From Solwaraspora sp. WMMD792 (GTDB lineage: Bacteria; Actinomycetota; Actinomycetes; Mycobacteriales; Micromonosporaceae): 64,000 nucleotides of DNA. Both the position numbers and the translations under genes were made by a program. Position 1 is the stretch's first letter, and each line of letters opens with the position of its first letter. The stretch lies in NCBI RefSeq assembly GCF_029626105.1, contig NZ_JARUBH010000009.1:5642001-5706000 (forward strand), in the 5' to 3' direction. The notes below the pieces were generated by a model. The model was not told the origin of the DNA, searched no databases, and worked only from the letters and a program-made list of their open reading frames with translations. This document shows positions 18,124 through 29,964 of this stretch, piece after piece.

Positions 18124-19299
18124 ATGATCTCCGCAGACCCTGCCGCTCCCGCTGGGCACCGATTGCAGGCCGCGCACCGACTGGAGACCGTTCACGGTTC
18201 GGTCGTTCTGCCGACCTTCCTGCCCGACGGCACGCGGGCCTCGGTCCGCGCGGTCGACAGCCGTGACCTGGCAACAGTGGGGATCCAGGCGGTGATGGTG
18301 AACGCCATGCACCTGGCTCAGCGCCCCGGGCTCCAGGCCGTCCGACGGGCCGGCGGGCTACACCACTTCATGGCCTGGGACGGTGTGATCGTCTCTGATT
18401 CCGGCGGGTTTCAGATACTCTCCCTTATCCGCAAACGGGGACAGATCGGGTCGATCCGATCGAACGGGGTGACTTTCCAAGAGTCGCCAGATACGAAGAA
18501 GATCGTGCTCACCCCCGAGAAGGTCATCGAATGGCAGTTCGGCCTCCGATCCGACGTGGTGATCGCCCTCGATGACTGCACCGGCCCGGAGGACTCCCCG
18601 GCTCAGCAGCTCGCTTCCACCGAGCGCACGATCCGCTGGTTCCGGCAGGCCCGACAGGCGTACGACCTCCAGTGTCGGCAGCGCCGGACGTCGGAGCCGC
18701 CCCTGTTGGTCGGGGTGGTCCAAGGCGGTACCGATCCGACGCTACGCCAACGCTGCGTCGACGCCCTCGTCGAGTCGGGGGCGCAGGGGTTCGGATTCGG
18801 CGGCTGGCCGCTGAACTCCGCTGGCGAGTTGGAGCGCGATATGTTCGCCCTGCTCGCCCGGATCACTCCACCCGACGCGCCGCTGTTCGCCCTCGGAGTC
18901 GGCCGGCCCGAGCATCTGGTCTCCCTCTGCGAACTCGACACTCGATGGATCTTCGACTGCACGATCCCGACCCGGGATGCCCGGCATGGCCGCCTTTACG
19001 CGTTCAAACCTGATATCGCCAGCCGGCAGCTCACTCCGGATCGGAGCTTCTACCAGAACATCTACATCCTCGACGAGGAGAATTCCCGCAAGGACCAGCC
19101 AATCTGCCCGACCTGCGACTGTCCGACCTGCCAGAGGTACAGCCGCAGCTATCTGCACCACCTGTTCCGGGTGAAGGACGGACTGGCGGACCGGCTCGCC
19201 ACCCTGCACAATCTTCGCTTCTACACCCGCCTGCTGGAGATGATCCGGTCCGGCCAGCTGACCGGACCCACCGGACGCGAGCCGGGCGGGCAGGGATGA
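18124..19299 (+). CDS. tgt: tRNA-guanine transglycosylase (preQ1-type) in the antibiotic cluster
   Basis: 391 residues. Exchanges a guanine base in RNA, normally G34 of GUN-anticodon tRNAs, for preQ1. All catalytic residues I can place are present: D92-SGGFQ-97, D151-C152, Q200 (VVQGG), GG226-227 and the nucleophile D278 (FDCTIPTRDARHG). The Cys after the acidic residue (DDC) is the bacterial preQ1-type feature. A zinc site CDCPTC (331-336) with His345/346 follows. ATG 18124 is chosen because GAGGAG lies 10 bases ahead. The stop is 8 bp before the rRNA methyltransferase start, so one operon. Bacterial TGT is usually a housekeeping gene beside queA; here it sits with aminoglycoside resistance. 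Confidence 0.9.
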   Translation: MISADPAAPAGHRLQAAHRLETVHGSVVLPTFLPDGTRASVRAVDSRDLATVGIQAVMVNAMHLAQRPGLQAVRRAGGLHHFMAWDGVIVSDSGGFQILSLIRKRGQIGSIRSNGVTFQESPDTKKIVLTPEKVIEWQFGLRSDVVIALDDCTGPEDSPAQQLASTERTIRWFRQARQAYDLQCRQRRTSEPPLLVGVVQGGTDPTLRQRCVDALVESGAQGFGFGGWPLNSAGELERDMFALLARITPPDAPLFALGVGRPEHLVSLCELDTRWIFDCTIPTRDARHGRLYAFKPDIASRQLTPDRSFYQNIYILDEENSRKDQPICPTCDCPTCQRYSRSYLHHLFRVKDGLADRLATLHNLRFYTRLLEMIRSGQLTGPTGREPGGQG

Positions 19300-19306
19300 C
19301 CGGCCG

Positions 19307-20218
19307 GTGACCTCACCTCCACCGGACCGGGCGCCGGACCACGATCAACCACTGGCCAGGCTGCGACCAGCAGGTGCCCACCCGCCGGGCATCGCCGCGT
19401 CATCAGCACGAACGGCCGAACCTCCCGCCGTCCACAAGGTGATCGCCCGGATCACCTCGGCCGCCAAATACCGCGACATCCACCCGGAGACGATTGTCGA
19501 CCTGGTGCGGCGGGAAGGGCGGGGCACTGGCGACCCGGCCGAGCTGGAACGGCGGGTCCGAGCCCGGTTGCACAAGGTGGCTGCGTTGCATCTGCTCACT
19601 ACTCGGCCACCGGCGCTACGACGGGCGGTCGACCGAGCCGATCTCGACGATCCGCAGGGCCGGCGGGACTGGTGCCGGCAGATGCTGGGCGGCCACTTCT
19701 CCACCGCCGAGCGTCTGCCCGACCTCGACGACTTCTACCCTGTCCTGTTCGGACTGGTACCGCCGCCACGGACGGTGGCGGACCTCGCGTGCGCGCTGAA
19801 CCCGTTCACCTTGCCCTGGTTGAGGCAGGTCAGCGAGGCCCGGTACGTCGGCTACGACTTCAACGCGTCGTTCGTTGGGTTGGGTAACGCGTTTCTGGCG
19901 CAGACATACCCGGACTGCGAGGTCCAGCACGAGGATGTGCTCGCCGACGGCCGGCCGGTGAGCGCAGACCTGGCGCTACTACTCAAGACGTACCACTGCA
20001 TGGAGGGACGCCGTGCTGGTGCCGGGCAGGCGCTGGTCGACCGACTGGACTGCCGCGACGTGGTGGTTTCGTTCCCCACCCGGGCCATGAACGGTCGAGC
20101 TGCGGTCTTCGTGTCTCGACATGTCGAGGAGCTCGCCGAGCTGGCCCGCGATCGGGGTTGGCGCATTTCACGGGCCAGCCTGGCGTCGGAGGAGCTGATA
20201 GCGATCCACAAGGGGTGA
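19307..20218 (+). CDS. 16S rRNA (guanine-1405-N7) methyltransferase, FmrO-type
   Basis: 303 residues. HKVIARITSAAKYRDIHPETI, GHFSTAERLPDLDDFY, VADLACALNPFTLPW (SAM-binding region) and LLLKTYHCMEGRRAGAG follow the Arm family of aminoglycoside-resistance methyltransferases, in the order seen in FmrO and Sgm. Methylating G1405 in the ribosomal A site blocks 4,6-linked 2-deoxystreptamine drugs. The first ~40 residues are Pro/Ala-rich and may not belong to the core. GTG start follows tgt by 7 bp. This is the second G1405-type enzyme in the cluster, with 25253-26077. Confidence 0.88.
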   Translation: MTSPPPDRAPDHDQPLARLRPAGAHPPGIAASSARTAEPPAVHKVIARITSAAKYRDIHPETIVDLVRREGRGTGDPAELERRVRARLHKVAALHLLTTRPPALRRAVDRADLDDPQGRRDWCRQMLGGHFSTAERLPDLDDFYPVLFGLVPPPRTVADLACALNPFTLPWLRQVSEARYVGYDFNASFVGLGNAFLAQTYPDCEVQHEDVLADGRPVSADLALLLKTYHCMEGRRAGAGQALVDRLDCRDVVVSFPTRAMNGRAAVFVSRHVEELAELARDRGWRISRASLASEELIAIHKG

Positions 20219-20230
20219 GGCGAGATGGTC

Positions 20231-21484
20231 TCAGTCCGCCCAGAGCCGCTCGACGATCGCGAGGGTCTGCTGCCGGGTACGAGGCCGGTCAGCCAGACCG
20301 TCCATGGCACCCCATGCGCTCGCGTACCAGGAATGCTCGGTGATCTCCCGGTCGGCGAATCGGCCGGCGAGCGCACGGCACACGCGGTCGATCCGCCCAC
20401 ACGCGTCTTCGACGACCGCCCCGGCGAACGCCGCCGAGGGAGTCTGGTTGTCGCCCTCGAAGAAGAGCAGCCCTTCGGCTGCCGCCGCGGCGTGGAAGGC
20501 ATCCTGCACCTCGCTGTCGGCGCAGACGAACTGGAAGAGGTTGCCATTGCCCGCGATGTCGATCGGCACGCCGGTGCTGGCGAACGCCGACCGCGTGTGG
20601 GTGATGAACGACTCGCCGGCGGCGCGGATGGACCGTTGCGGTCCGCCGGTCGCCATCCGACGCAACGTAGCGGTCGCGGCCGCCAACGTGGTCGGTTCGA
20701 AGTACGAGGTGAACGAGACGTCCCGCAACGGGGTGAGCAGATCTGCGTCGCCGCCGACCGCCGCAACCGGTGAACCATTGGCCAGGCACTTCGCCACGAT
20801 CCAGACCGCCGGGTCGAGCAGCTGGGTGGACAGGCCGGCCCGGTAACGCAGGCCGACCTTGACCTCGTCGGCGATGACCGGGACGTCCGCTGCCCTGGTC
20901 AGCCGGCTGAACTCGGCATACCAACGATCACCCAGGTGCATGTGGTCGGGAGAGATGACCACCGCCGCCACCTGCGCTGGGCGGCTGAGCCATTCAGCGA
21001 GCACGTCGAGATCAAAGAGGAACTCGACGATCCCGTGCCGGTTGGGAGTGAACGGCTCCTCGCAGTGCCACATCGGGTCGTACCCGTGGTATCCAGCGCT
21101 GAGGACGATCGACCGGTCCCGGATCTCTCGAACGGCGCAGGTCACCGAGCGGAGCGCGGCGGTGCCGGTTCGGTAGAGTCCGACGACGTCGCCGCCGAAC
21201 ACCTGCCGCAGCTGGCCGGTCAGGTCGTCCAGCATCGGGCTCCAGGAGGTGCCCACTCCGCTGCGGCCCCGGGCGGCCTGAGCGATCGCCTCGGCGATCT
21301 CCTCGTCACCGTGGCCGAGGACGACTGAGCCTCGGGCGTTGTCGAAATCGATCCACTGCCGGCCGGTCAGGTCCGTCAGGTACGCCCCCGCCCCTTCGAC
21401 GAAGACCCGGGGGCGTCCGTCCGCGTCCCGGGGGCAGGTGGGCTCCTGCGCCAGTGGATTGCGCGCACCGATGTCGATGGTCAT
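20231..21484 (-). CDS. Class III (GSA-type) aminotransferase, GenB1/NeoN-like
   Basis: 417 residues. PLP-dependent fold I enzyme: TGTAALRS for phosphate binding, SAGYHGYDPMW, DEVK, and a Schiff-base Lys in VAKCLANGSPV. Gene context points to the 6'-aminotransferase that follows the GMC dehydrogenase in neomycin-, butirosin- and gentamicin-type pathways, converting 6'-oxoparomamine to neamine. Its ATG overlaps the GMC gene stop (ATGA). Last gene of the minus-strand GT-SDR-GMC-AT operon. Similar to the protein at 41024-42268, which may be its GenB2 counterpart. Confidence 0.85.
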   Translation of the reverse strand: MTIDIGARNPLAQEPTCPRDADGRPRVFVEGAGAYLTDLTGRQWIDFDNARGSVVLGHGDEEIAEAIAQAARGRSGVGTSWSPMLDDLTGQLRQVFGGDVVGLYRTGTAALRSVTCAVREIRDRSIVLSAGYHGYDPMWHCEEPFTPNRHGIVEFLFDLDVLAEWLSRPAQVAAVVISPDHMHLGDRWYAEFSRLTRAADVPVIADEVKVGLRYRAGLSTQLLDPAVWIVAKCLANGSPVAAVGGDADLLTPLRDVSFTSYFEPTTLAAATATLRRMATGGPQRSIRAAGESFITHTRSAFASTGVPIDIAGNGNLFQFVCADSEVQDAFHAAAAAEGLLFFEGDNQTPSAAFAGAVVEDACGRIDRVCRALAGRFADREITEHSWYASAWGAMDGLADRPRTRQQTLAIVERLWAD

Positions 21485-23106
21485 TGACTCCGCTCGTTTC
21501 GCTCCGTGCCGACAGGTGAGTAGGACAGGTCTGGTTCGATGCCGAACTCCCGGCGCAGCAGCCGGTGGGCCATCCGCAGGGCAAGGGCCTGGATGGTGAG
21601 CGTCGGATTGACCCCGCCCGGGTAGGGCATCACGCCGCCGTCGACCACCATCAAATTGGTCAGTCCGTGCACCCGCCCGTCCGGGTCGGTGACCGACGTA
21701 CGCGGGTCGGTGCCCGCGCGACACGTACCGTGCAGATGGGTGCTGCCCATCCAGAAGTACGATGACTCGCGCCAGGTCAGCTCACAGCCGGCGGCCCGTA
21801 GAATCCCCTCGGCCCGCCGTTGGAGGTACTCCAGGCGGGCATGGTCGCGAGGGTGGGGCGAGTAGTCCATCACCACGTCCGGTAGGCCGAACTGGTCGAC
21901 CCCTCGGCCGAGGGACACCCGGTTGTCGAGACTGGGCTGGTCCGGTACGAGGCACTCGAGTCGCAGAATCTGCTCGTCGGGGCGCATCCGAACCGCCTGC
22001 TCCGGACCGGACTCGATGATCAGACCGCCGAATCCACCAGGTGCGTCATCGGCGGTGTAGTAGTCGGTGATCGCAGCGGAGGAGAAGGGCCCCGGTCCGG
22101 CGGGGCGGTAGTCGGGCGGAGTTGCCGGCGGGTCGGCCCGCCGGTAGCCGAGCACGTACCCGCTCATCTTGAAGCACAGGCCACGACCGACCATGTCGTG
22201 ATCGTTACCGAGACCATGCGGGCTCTGCTTGTCGGTGGAGCGCAGCAGCAGGGCTGCGCTCTGGACGGCGTTTCCGGCGACGACCACGTGACGGGCACGT
22301 AGGACATGCCGGTTGCCGCTGTCCATCCGGATGCACTCGACACCGTCCACGGTGGTGGCGTCCCGGCGTCGGATCCGCACGGCCTTCAGCCCGGCGAAGA
22401 GACGCAGACCGGCTTTGCGGGCCGGGTCCAGGAACACCGTGACCGCGTCGCCCTTCGCACCCCGGTCGCACTGGTTCGAGATACATGGACGTTCCCCGCC
22501 GCATGGCGGCCGACCCTGATATGCCGTCGTGGTGATGGCCAGCGGGGTCGGGAAGGGATGCAGGCCGAGCGAGCGGGCCGCAGCGCTGATCACCGCGCCC
22601 TCCGCCGTGGTCTCGACCGGCGGCATCGGGTAGACAGGGTCGCTCGGCAGGCTCGGGTCGTGCCCGCCACCGGCGATGCCGAGCGCGGACTCCACCAACG
22701 CGTAGTAGGGCTCGATCTCCGCCACGGTCCACGGCCAGCGCAACGGCAGGTCTCCATGACCCAACCGGGTCTCCGAGTCGAAGTCGACCGGACGATGACG
22801 AAACGCCGCGCCACCGAAGAAGACGGTTCCGCCGCCGACGTTACAGGTGGACCAGGGATTGCCGGTCTTCTCCCACAGACCGCTGTCCTGACGGATCCAG
22901 GCGGTCTCGGCATTCGTCTCGATGTCGTCGTAGCTCACCCAGGGATCGACGAAGGGGCCCTGTTCGACGACGACGACGTCCAGACCGGCACGTTGCAGGG
23001 CCCACGCGGTGATCGCGCCGGAGGCGCCGCTGCCGATCACACAGACGTCGGCGACCCGGGTGCTGTCCTCCGCGGTCGGCTCGGGGCCGTACCGCAGCCG
23101 GGTCAT
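21481..23106 (-). CDS. genQ: GMC-family FAD oxidoreductase, GenQ/NeoQ-like 6'-dehydrogenase
   Basis: 541 residues. The Rossmann FAD motif CVIGSGASGAITAW is at residues ~25-38 and is followed by VVVVEQGP. NVGGGTVFFGGAAFRHRP fits GMC signature 1, and the C-terminal GTCRAGTDPRTSVTD plus GGVNPTLTIQALALR are GMC signatures. Predicted to oxidise the 6'-CH2OH of paromamine to an aldehyde for the downstream aminotransferase. The symbol is by analogy with the gentamicin cluster. Confidence 0.87.
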   Translation of the reverse strand: MTRLRYGPEPTAEDSTRVADVCVIGSGASGAITAWALQRAGLDVVVVEQGPFVDPWVSYDDIETNAETAWIRQDSGLWEKTGNPWSTCNVGGGTVFFGGAAFRHRPVDFDSETRLGHGDLPLRWPWTVAEIEPYYALVESALGIAGGGHDPSLPSDPVYPMPPVETTAEGAVISAAARSLGLHPFPTPLAITTTAYQGRPPCGGERPCISNQCDRGAKGDAVTVFLDPARKAGLRLFAGLKAVRIRRRDATTVDGVECIRMDSGNRHVLRARHVVVAGNAVQSAALLLRSTDKQSPHGLGNDHDMVGRGLCFKMSGYVLGYRRADPPATPPDYRPAGPGPFSSAAITDYYTADDAPGGFGGLIIESGPEQAVRMRPDEQILRLECLVPDQPSLDNRVSLGRGVDQFGLPDVVMDYSPHPRDHARLEYLQRRAEGILRAAGCELTWRESSYFWMGSTHLHGTCRAGTDPRTSVTDPDGRVHGLTNLMVVDGGVMPYPGGVNPTLTIQALALRMAHRLLRREFGIEPDLSYSPVGTERNERSQ

Positions 23107-23169
23107 GGCATCATCGTGACCGGTACCGAGGTCGGCTGAAACGCTGATGAGAACCTCCCGGGGTCTGAT

Positions 23170-23973
23170 CTACCTGCTGCCTGCTGTGGTCATGTCCACC
23201 GCGCCGGCTGCCAGCTCTTCGATCGTCTGCCGGACGGTGAACACCTGCCCGGTGGTCCCGCGCCGGCGGGCAACGGTGGCGGCCCAGGCCACCAGCCTGG
23301 CGGCGGCCATCGTGTCGTCTGGTGCGTCCGGGCCACCCATGTCGGTGGGGATCCAGCCCGGGTCGACCGCGTTGACGACGACGTCCTGGCTGCGCAGGGC
23401 GACTGCCAGGTTGACGGTCATGACGTTCAACGCGGCCTTGGACATCCGGTAGCCGGTGGCCTCGCCGTCGGCGGTGCTCGGGTCGGCGTCGTCTGCGGTC
23501 ACGTTGACTACGGCGGCCCCACCTGCTGCCCGGAGCAGCGGCAGCAGGGCGCAGGTCACCAGCAGCGGACCGACCGCGTTGACGGCGAGCAGTTCGTGGA
23601 CCGCCTCGGCGGTGATGCTCTCCGGGCCGGCGTCGCGTCCATCGAGGAAGACCCCCGCGTTGTTGACCAGGCCGGAGAGGTATCCGCCGGTGTGGGCGGC
23701 GACCAGTTCAGCAGCAGCCGCGATACTCGCCGGAGAGGTGACGTCCAGCGGTACGTGGGTGGCCCGGCCACCACTGCGGCGTAGCGCCCTTGCCGCGGCG
23801 GCTCCGCGCTGATCGTCGCGGCAACCGAGCAGGACCGACCAACCGGCATCGGCCAACAGGGCAGCAGCGGCAAACCCGAGACCACGGTTGCCACCGGTGA
23901 TCAGGACATGGCTCCGGCCAAGGTCGCCGTCCGCACTCGCCGGAGCAGTACTCGGTCCCCGTCGCCCGGTCAC
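23170..23973 (-). CDS. Short-chain dehydrogenase/reductase
   Basis: 267 residues. TGGNRGLGF is the NAD(P)-binding TGxxxGxG motif, LVNNAGV the structural NNAG, and YRMSK the active-site YxxxK. The catalytic Ser position appears to be Thr (VVNVTADD where NVSS is usual). Coupled to the glycosyltransferase by an ATGA overlap. I do not know a counterpart in the gentamicin pathway. It could reduce or oxidise a sugar hydroxyl and may signal a structural difference in the product. Confidence 0.82.
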   Translation of the reverse strand: MTGRRGPSTAPASADGDLGRSHVLITGGNRGLGFAAAALLADAGWSVLLGCRDDQRGAAAARALRRSGGRATHVPLDVTSPASIAAAAELVAAHTGGYLSGLVNNAGVFLDGRDAGPESITAEAVHELLAVNAVGPLLVTCALLPLLRAAGGAAVVNVTADDADPSTADGEATGYRMSKAALNVMTVNLAVALRSQDVVVNAVDPGWIPTDMGGPDAPDDTMAAARLVAWAATVARRRGTTGQVFTVRQTIEELAAGAVDMTTAGSR

Positions 23974-25217
23974 GTTCCGCTCGCCGTCCCGGCTCCGACG
24001 AGGGCGGCGCGGTAGCAGTCCAGAATCCGGTCCCGGGTGGCGGCGAGATCGAACGTGCTCGCCGTATCGGGCTGAGCTGCGCGGAGCTGGGCGACCACCG
24101 AGTCACGGTGGGCGAGTACCCGTCGAACGACCTCGGCGAGCCCGTGCACGTCACCGGGATCGCTGAGCAGATCAGGGCAGGCCGAACCGATGGTGCTGCG
24201 CAGACCGCCGACAGCGTACGCCGCCACCGGGGTACCCGTCATGATCGCTTCGATCGCGCTGCCGCCGAGTTCCTCGTGGATCGAGGGCATGACCAGGGTG
24301 TCCACCAGGGCGAGCGCGGCCGGCACCTGGTCGTGCGGAAGGAAGCCGGTGACCACGAACTGATCCGTACGGCCGGCCTCGGCGATCTCCCGTTGCATGC
24401 GTTCCCGTTGCGGGCCGTCGCCGACGATGAGGAAGGTCGGAGCTAGATCATCGAGAAGCTCGGCCAGCCGGAGCAGGTCGGGCCAACCCTTCTCATGAGC
24501 GACCCGGCCGATGTATCCGATGAGCGGCCGCCGACCGGCCAGCCCGTACCGCTGAGCGAACAACTCCGCCTCGGTGGCCGTTGCCGGGGTGATGTCGACC
24601 GCGTCCGGGTTGACCACGATGCTGGACCGGTCCAGGCCGGTCGCGGCGCTCACCACGTCGGCGGTCCGGGCGGTCAGCGTGCTGACCCTCGCCGCGGAGC
24701 GCAGGGCCTGCCGTTCGGCCCGGGTGACCATGCGGTGCGCCATGGCGTCGACCGCCGACATCGGCTGATAGACCGAGAGTCGGGAGCAGTGCAGGGTGAG
24801 TACGTACGGCACGCCCAGAATCCGGGCCGCGACCCGGCCCGCGATCAACGGCCAGATCTGACCGTCCGCGTGAACGTGGACAATGTCCGGACGCCAGGTC
24901 CCGCGACGCAGCCGGAGACACTCACGGATGGTGGCGATCAGCCAGGCCTGTCCGAGACCCACCAGGCCGGTGATCTCGGAGCGGACCTGCGGCAGCGAGA
25001 CCCGGGCTATCCGGACGGTCAGTCCCGGCTCGATCTGCTTCGTCGGTGGCAGCCCGGGGAAACCCAGGGTCAGCACAAGCTGATCGACACCCGCCCTGGC
25101 CAGGCTGCGGGACAGCGCCAGGATCTGGACCTGCATACCGCCTACCGGATCGAACTCCGCCGGCCAGTGGTCGACATAGTCGTGATGGAAAAAGGGGGTC
25201 AGCCGAAGCACACGCAC
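23970..25217 (-). CDS. genM1: GT4 glycosyltransferase, 2-deoxystreptamine N-acetylglucosaminyltransferase (GenM1-like)
   Basis: 415 residues, GT-B fold. N-terminal acceptor domain with [11 protein letters not shown]-terminal donor domain with [22 protein letters not shown] and the EX7E-type segment [23 protein letters not shown]. In 2-DOS pathways the first glycosyltransferase moves GlcNAc from UDP-GlcNAc to 2-deoxystreptamine. The PIG-L deacetylase needed next is at 53589. First gene of its operon, 35 bp downstream of the Sgm-like gene on the same strand, so perhaps read through from the resistance promoter. Confidence 0.85.
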   Translation of the reverse strand: MRVLRLTPFFHHDYVDHWPAEFDPVGGMQVQILALSRSLARAGVDQLVLTLGFPGLPPTKQIEPGLTVRIARVSLPQVRSEITGLVGLGQAWLIATIRECLRLRRGTWRPDIVHVHADGQIWPLIAGRVAARILGVPYVLTLHCSRLSVYQPMSAVDAMAHRMVTRAERQALRSAARVSTLTARTADVVSAATGLDRSSIVVNPDAVDITPATATEAELFAQRYGLAGRRPLIGYIGRVAHEKGWPDLLRLAELLDDLAPTFLIVGDGPQRERMQREIAEAGRTDQFVVTGFLPHDQVPAALALVDTLVMPSIHEELGGSAIEAIMTGTPVAAYAVGGLRSTIGSACPDLLSDPGDVHGLAEVVRRVLAHRDSVVAQLRAAQPDTASTFDLAATRDRILDCYRAALVGAGTASGT

Positions 25218-25252
25218 GACGCCATCCAGTTCTCCTGAAAGAGCGGCGAAAG

Positions 25253-27633
<2,381 letters not shown>

Positions 27634-27761
27634 CCCGGCGGAATGGACGGGGCAGCCCGCCCATCCGCCGTTCAGCCGTGACAAGGAGGTATCGACTTTC
27701 GGCCTCCGCCGGTAAGGGCCCCATCCAAGGGTTGCAAGGACCCGTGACGAAGGGTTTGCGT

Positions 27762-28946
27762 ATGAAGGTCGAGATACGTTTGGGTACGGTTCGGTATCCG
27801 TTCCGGCTCGGCACCGATTGTCTCGGCACCATCGTTGAAGACCTGGTCGACATGTCGGCCAGCCGACTTCTGATCGTCTGCGACAGCAACACCGGCCCGC
27901 TCTTCGGTGCGGAGCTGGTCGAACGGCTCTCCCCCCGAGTCCCGGCCAACCTGCTCATTCACCGCGCCGGGGAACCGTACAAGGACCTCCAGGCAGTCGG
28001 CACGCTCGCCGAGTCGGCACTGCGGCTCGGCGCGGATCGCGCCTGCGTGGTGGTCGCCGTAGGTGGCGGCGTGATCGGCAACATCGCAGGGCTGATGGCC
28101 GCTCTCCTCTTCCGTGGCATCCGCCTCGTGCACATTCCGACGTCGCTGATTGCGATGTCCGACTCGGTCCTCTCGCTGAAGCAGGCCGTCAACGCGAGTG
28201 CGGGGAAGAACCTCATCGGCACCTTCTACCCGCCCGAGTGTGTTCTCGCCGACACCGCGATGCTGCGAAGCCTGCCGTTCCGGGAGACAGTCTCCGGCCT
28301 CTGCGAGGTCGTCAAGAATTCGCTGGCAGTCCGTCCCAGCATGGTTGAAATGCTCCGGGCCTCGCTGCGCCGGGACGGAAACTACGACAACGAGACGATG
28401 TACCGAATCATCTCCGAGAGCATTCTGGCGAAAGCCTCGGTGACCATTGACGACATGCACGAGTGCCGGGCCGGATTGGTACTCGAGTACGGCCATACGG
28501 TCGGCCATGCCATCGAATACACCGCAGCCGGGGAAATTTCCCATGGACAGGCGATCGGGCTCGGCATGCTGGTCGCCGCCGAGGTGTCCCGGCGGCTGGG
28601 CCACCTCGACGACGATACGGTCGCGCTGCACCGGGAACTGCTGGCCAGAGCCGGAGCGGCGGTGACCGTTCCTTCGCATGTCGACCTCGACGAGGTGATG
28701 CACCGGCTCCGCTTCGACAACAAGCGCGGTTACCTCAGTGACCTGGCCGAGAGTAGTGCAATGGTCCTGCTGCGCGGGCTCGGCGAGCCACTGTGGCACG
28801 ACGGGCGTCCACTGGTCCCGGTGCCGATGAAACTGATCGGCGAGGTAATCGGCGAACTCGCCCGCCCTGAGCTGCCGGGCTTCGGACTGAGCATGTCGAC
28901 AGGTGCGGAGAAGGTACCGGACGCGGTGGGGGCTACCGATGGTTGA
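27762..28946 (+). CDS. genC: 2-Deoxy-scyllo-inosose synthase
   Basis: 394 residues. Sugar phosphate cyclase related to dehydroquinate synthase that turns glucose-6-phosphate into 2-deoxy-scyllo-inosose with NAD+ and a divalent metal. Visible: AGEPYKDLQAVGTLAE, VVAVGGGVIGNIAGLMAA, HIPTSLIAMSDSVLSLKQAVN and the metal-binding EYGHTVGHAIE. These segments mark DOI synthases rather than AroB. This enzyme defines the product as a 2-deoxystreptamine aminoglycoside. ATG 27762 follows GAAGGG by 8 bases. The stop overlaps the next gene by 8 bp. Confidence 0.93.
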   Translation: MKVEIRLGTVRYPFRLGTDCLGTIVEDLVDMSASRLLIVCDSNTGPLFGAELVERLSPRVPANLLIHRAGEPYKDLQAVGTLAESALRLGADRACVVVAVGGGVIGNIAGLMAALLFRGIRLVHIPTSLIAMSDSVLSLKQAVNASAGKNLIGTFYPPECVLADTAMLRSLPFRETVSGLCEVVKNSLAVRPSMVEMLRASLRRDGNYDNETMYRIISESILAKASVTIDDMHECRAGLVLEYGHTVGHAIEYTAAGEISHGQAIGLGMLVAAEVSRRLGHLDDDTVALHRELLARAGAAVTVPSHVDLDEVMHRLRFDNKRGYLSDLAESSAMVLLRGLGEPLWHDGRPLVPVPMKLIGEVIGELARPELPGFGLSMSTGAEKVPDAVGATDG

Positions 28947-29964
28947 GCGGGTTGGTGTCGCCATCGTCGGCGGCGGATTCATGGGCGGTGTGCACGCCGA
29001 CGTACTGGCCGCCGACCCCCGGGCCGAGCTGCGGTGGGTGGTGGACCGGGACGAACGCGTCGCGGCGGACCTGGCCGCCCGTACCAGCGCACGTGTCAGC
29101 ACGAGCCTCGACGACGCGCTACTCGACGACGCGGTCCGGCTGGTGGTGGTGGCCACGCCGGCGGCCACCCACCAGCCGATCGCGGCGCAGGCGATCTCCG
29201 CAGGTCGGCACGTCCTGGTGGAGAAGCCGCTGGTGCTCTCGCCCGGGCACGCGCGGGAGCTGGCCGCCGAAGCCCGCAGCCACGGGGTGACACTTGCCCA
29301 TGGCGGCAACTTCGGCTACGCCCCGAAGTTCGTCCGGGCGCACGAACTTGCCGCGGACCGGGATGCGTTGGGCACCGTCCACTCGGTCCGGGTCGTCTTC
29401 CGCACCTCCGGTCCGGACGCCGACTGGTTCCGGTCGAAGGCGACCGCCGGTGGCGGTGCTCTCACCGACCTCGGGTGGCATGCGGTGGAATTGTGTCGCT
29501 GGATGCTCGGCAAACCGGCCATCCGATCGATCACCGCGTGCACCCGGCAGCTCAGCGCGACCGGCGATGTCGAGGACCAGGGCATCGTACTGATCGAGTT
29601 CGCCGACGGCGCGATCGGACAGTGCGACGTCTCATGGGTCTGCCCCGGCGGCGAGCAACTCACGGTCGAGGTGATCGGCACCGAAGGTCTGGTCCGCGCC
29701 GACTTCTGGCAGGGCATGGGCGTCGAGGCCTACACCAACACCAAGTTCGGCGCGGTATGGGAGCCCAACCAGGGGTGGTTGCGGCCCGAGTGGGAGTGGA
29801 TCCGCAACAGCGGATACGTGCACCAGGACCGTCAGGTGCTGGACGCGATACTCGCGGGCCGGCCGATGACGCACACCCCTGACGACGCGATCGCAGTCGT
29901 CGAAGCGCTCGACGCCGCATACCGCAGCGCGGAGGACGGACGGAAAGTGGAGTTGAATGACTGA
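28939..29964 (+). CDS. genD2: Gfo/Idh/MocA-family dehydrogenase, GenD2-like
   Basis: 341 residues. N-terminal NAD(P) Rossmann domain (VAIVGGGFMGGVHADVL), EKPLVLSPGHA with the EKP motif, and a C-terminal alpha/beta domain with GGGALTDLGWHAVELCRWML. In the gentamicin pathway GenD2 oxidises C3'' of the xylosyl residue and GenS2 then aminates it; a DegT aminotransferase lies four genes downstream in the same operon. It overlaps both neighbours by 8 bp. Confidence 0.85.
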   Translation: MVERVGVAIVGGGFMGGVHADVLAADPRAELRWVVDRDERVAADLAARTSARVSTSLDDALLDDAVRLVVVATPAATHQPIAAQAISAGRHVLVEKPLVLSPGHARELAAEARSHGVTLAHGGNFGYAPKFVRAHELAADRDALGTVHSVRVVFRTSGPDADWFRSKATAGGGALTDLGWHAVELCRWMLGKPAIRSITACTRQLSATGDVEDQGIVLIEFADGAIGQCDVSWVCPGGEQLTVEVIGTEGLVRADFWQGMGVEAYTNTKFGAVWEPNQGWLRPEWEWIRNSGYVHQDRQVLDAILAGRPMTHTPDDAIAVVEALDAAYRSAEDGRKVELND

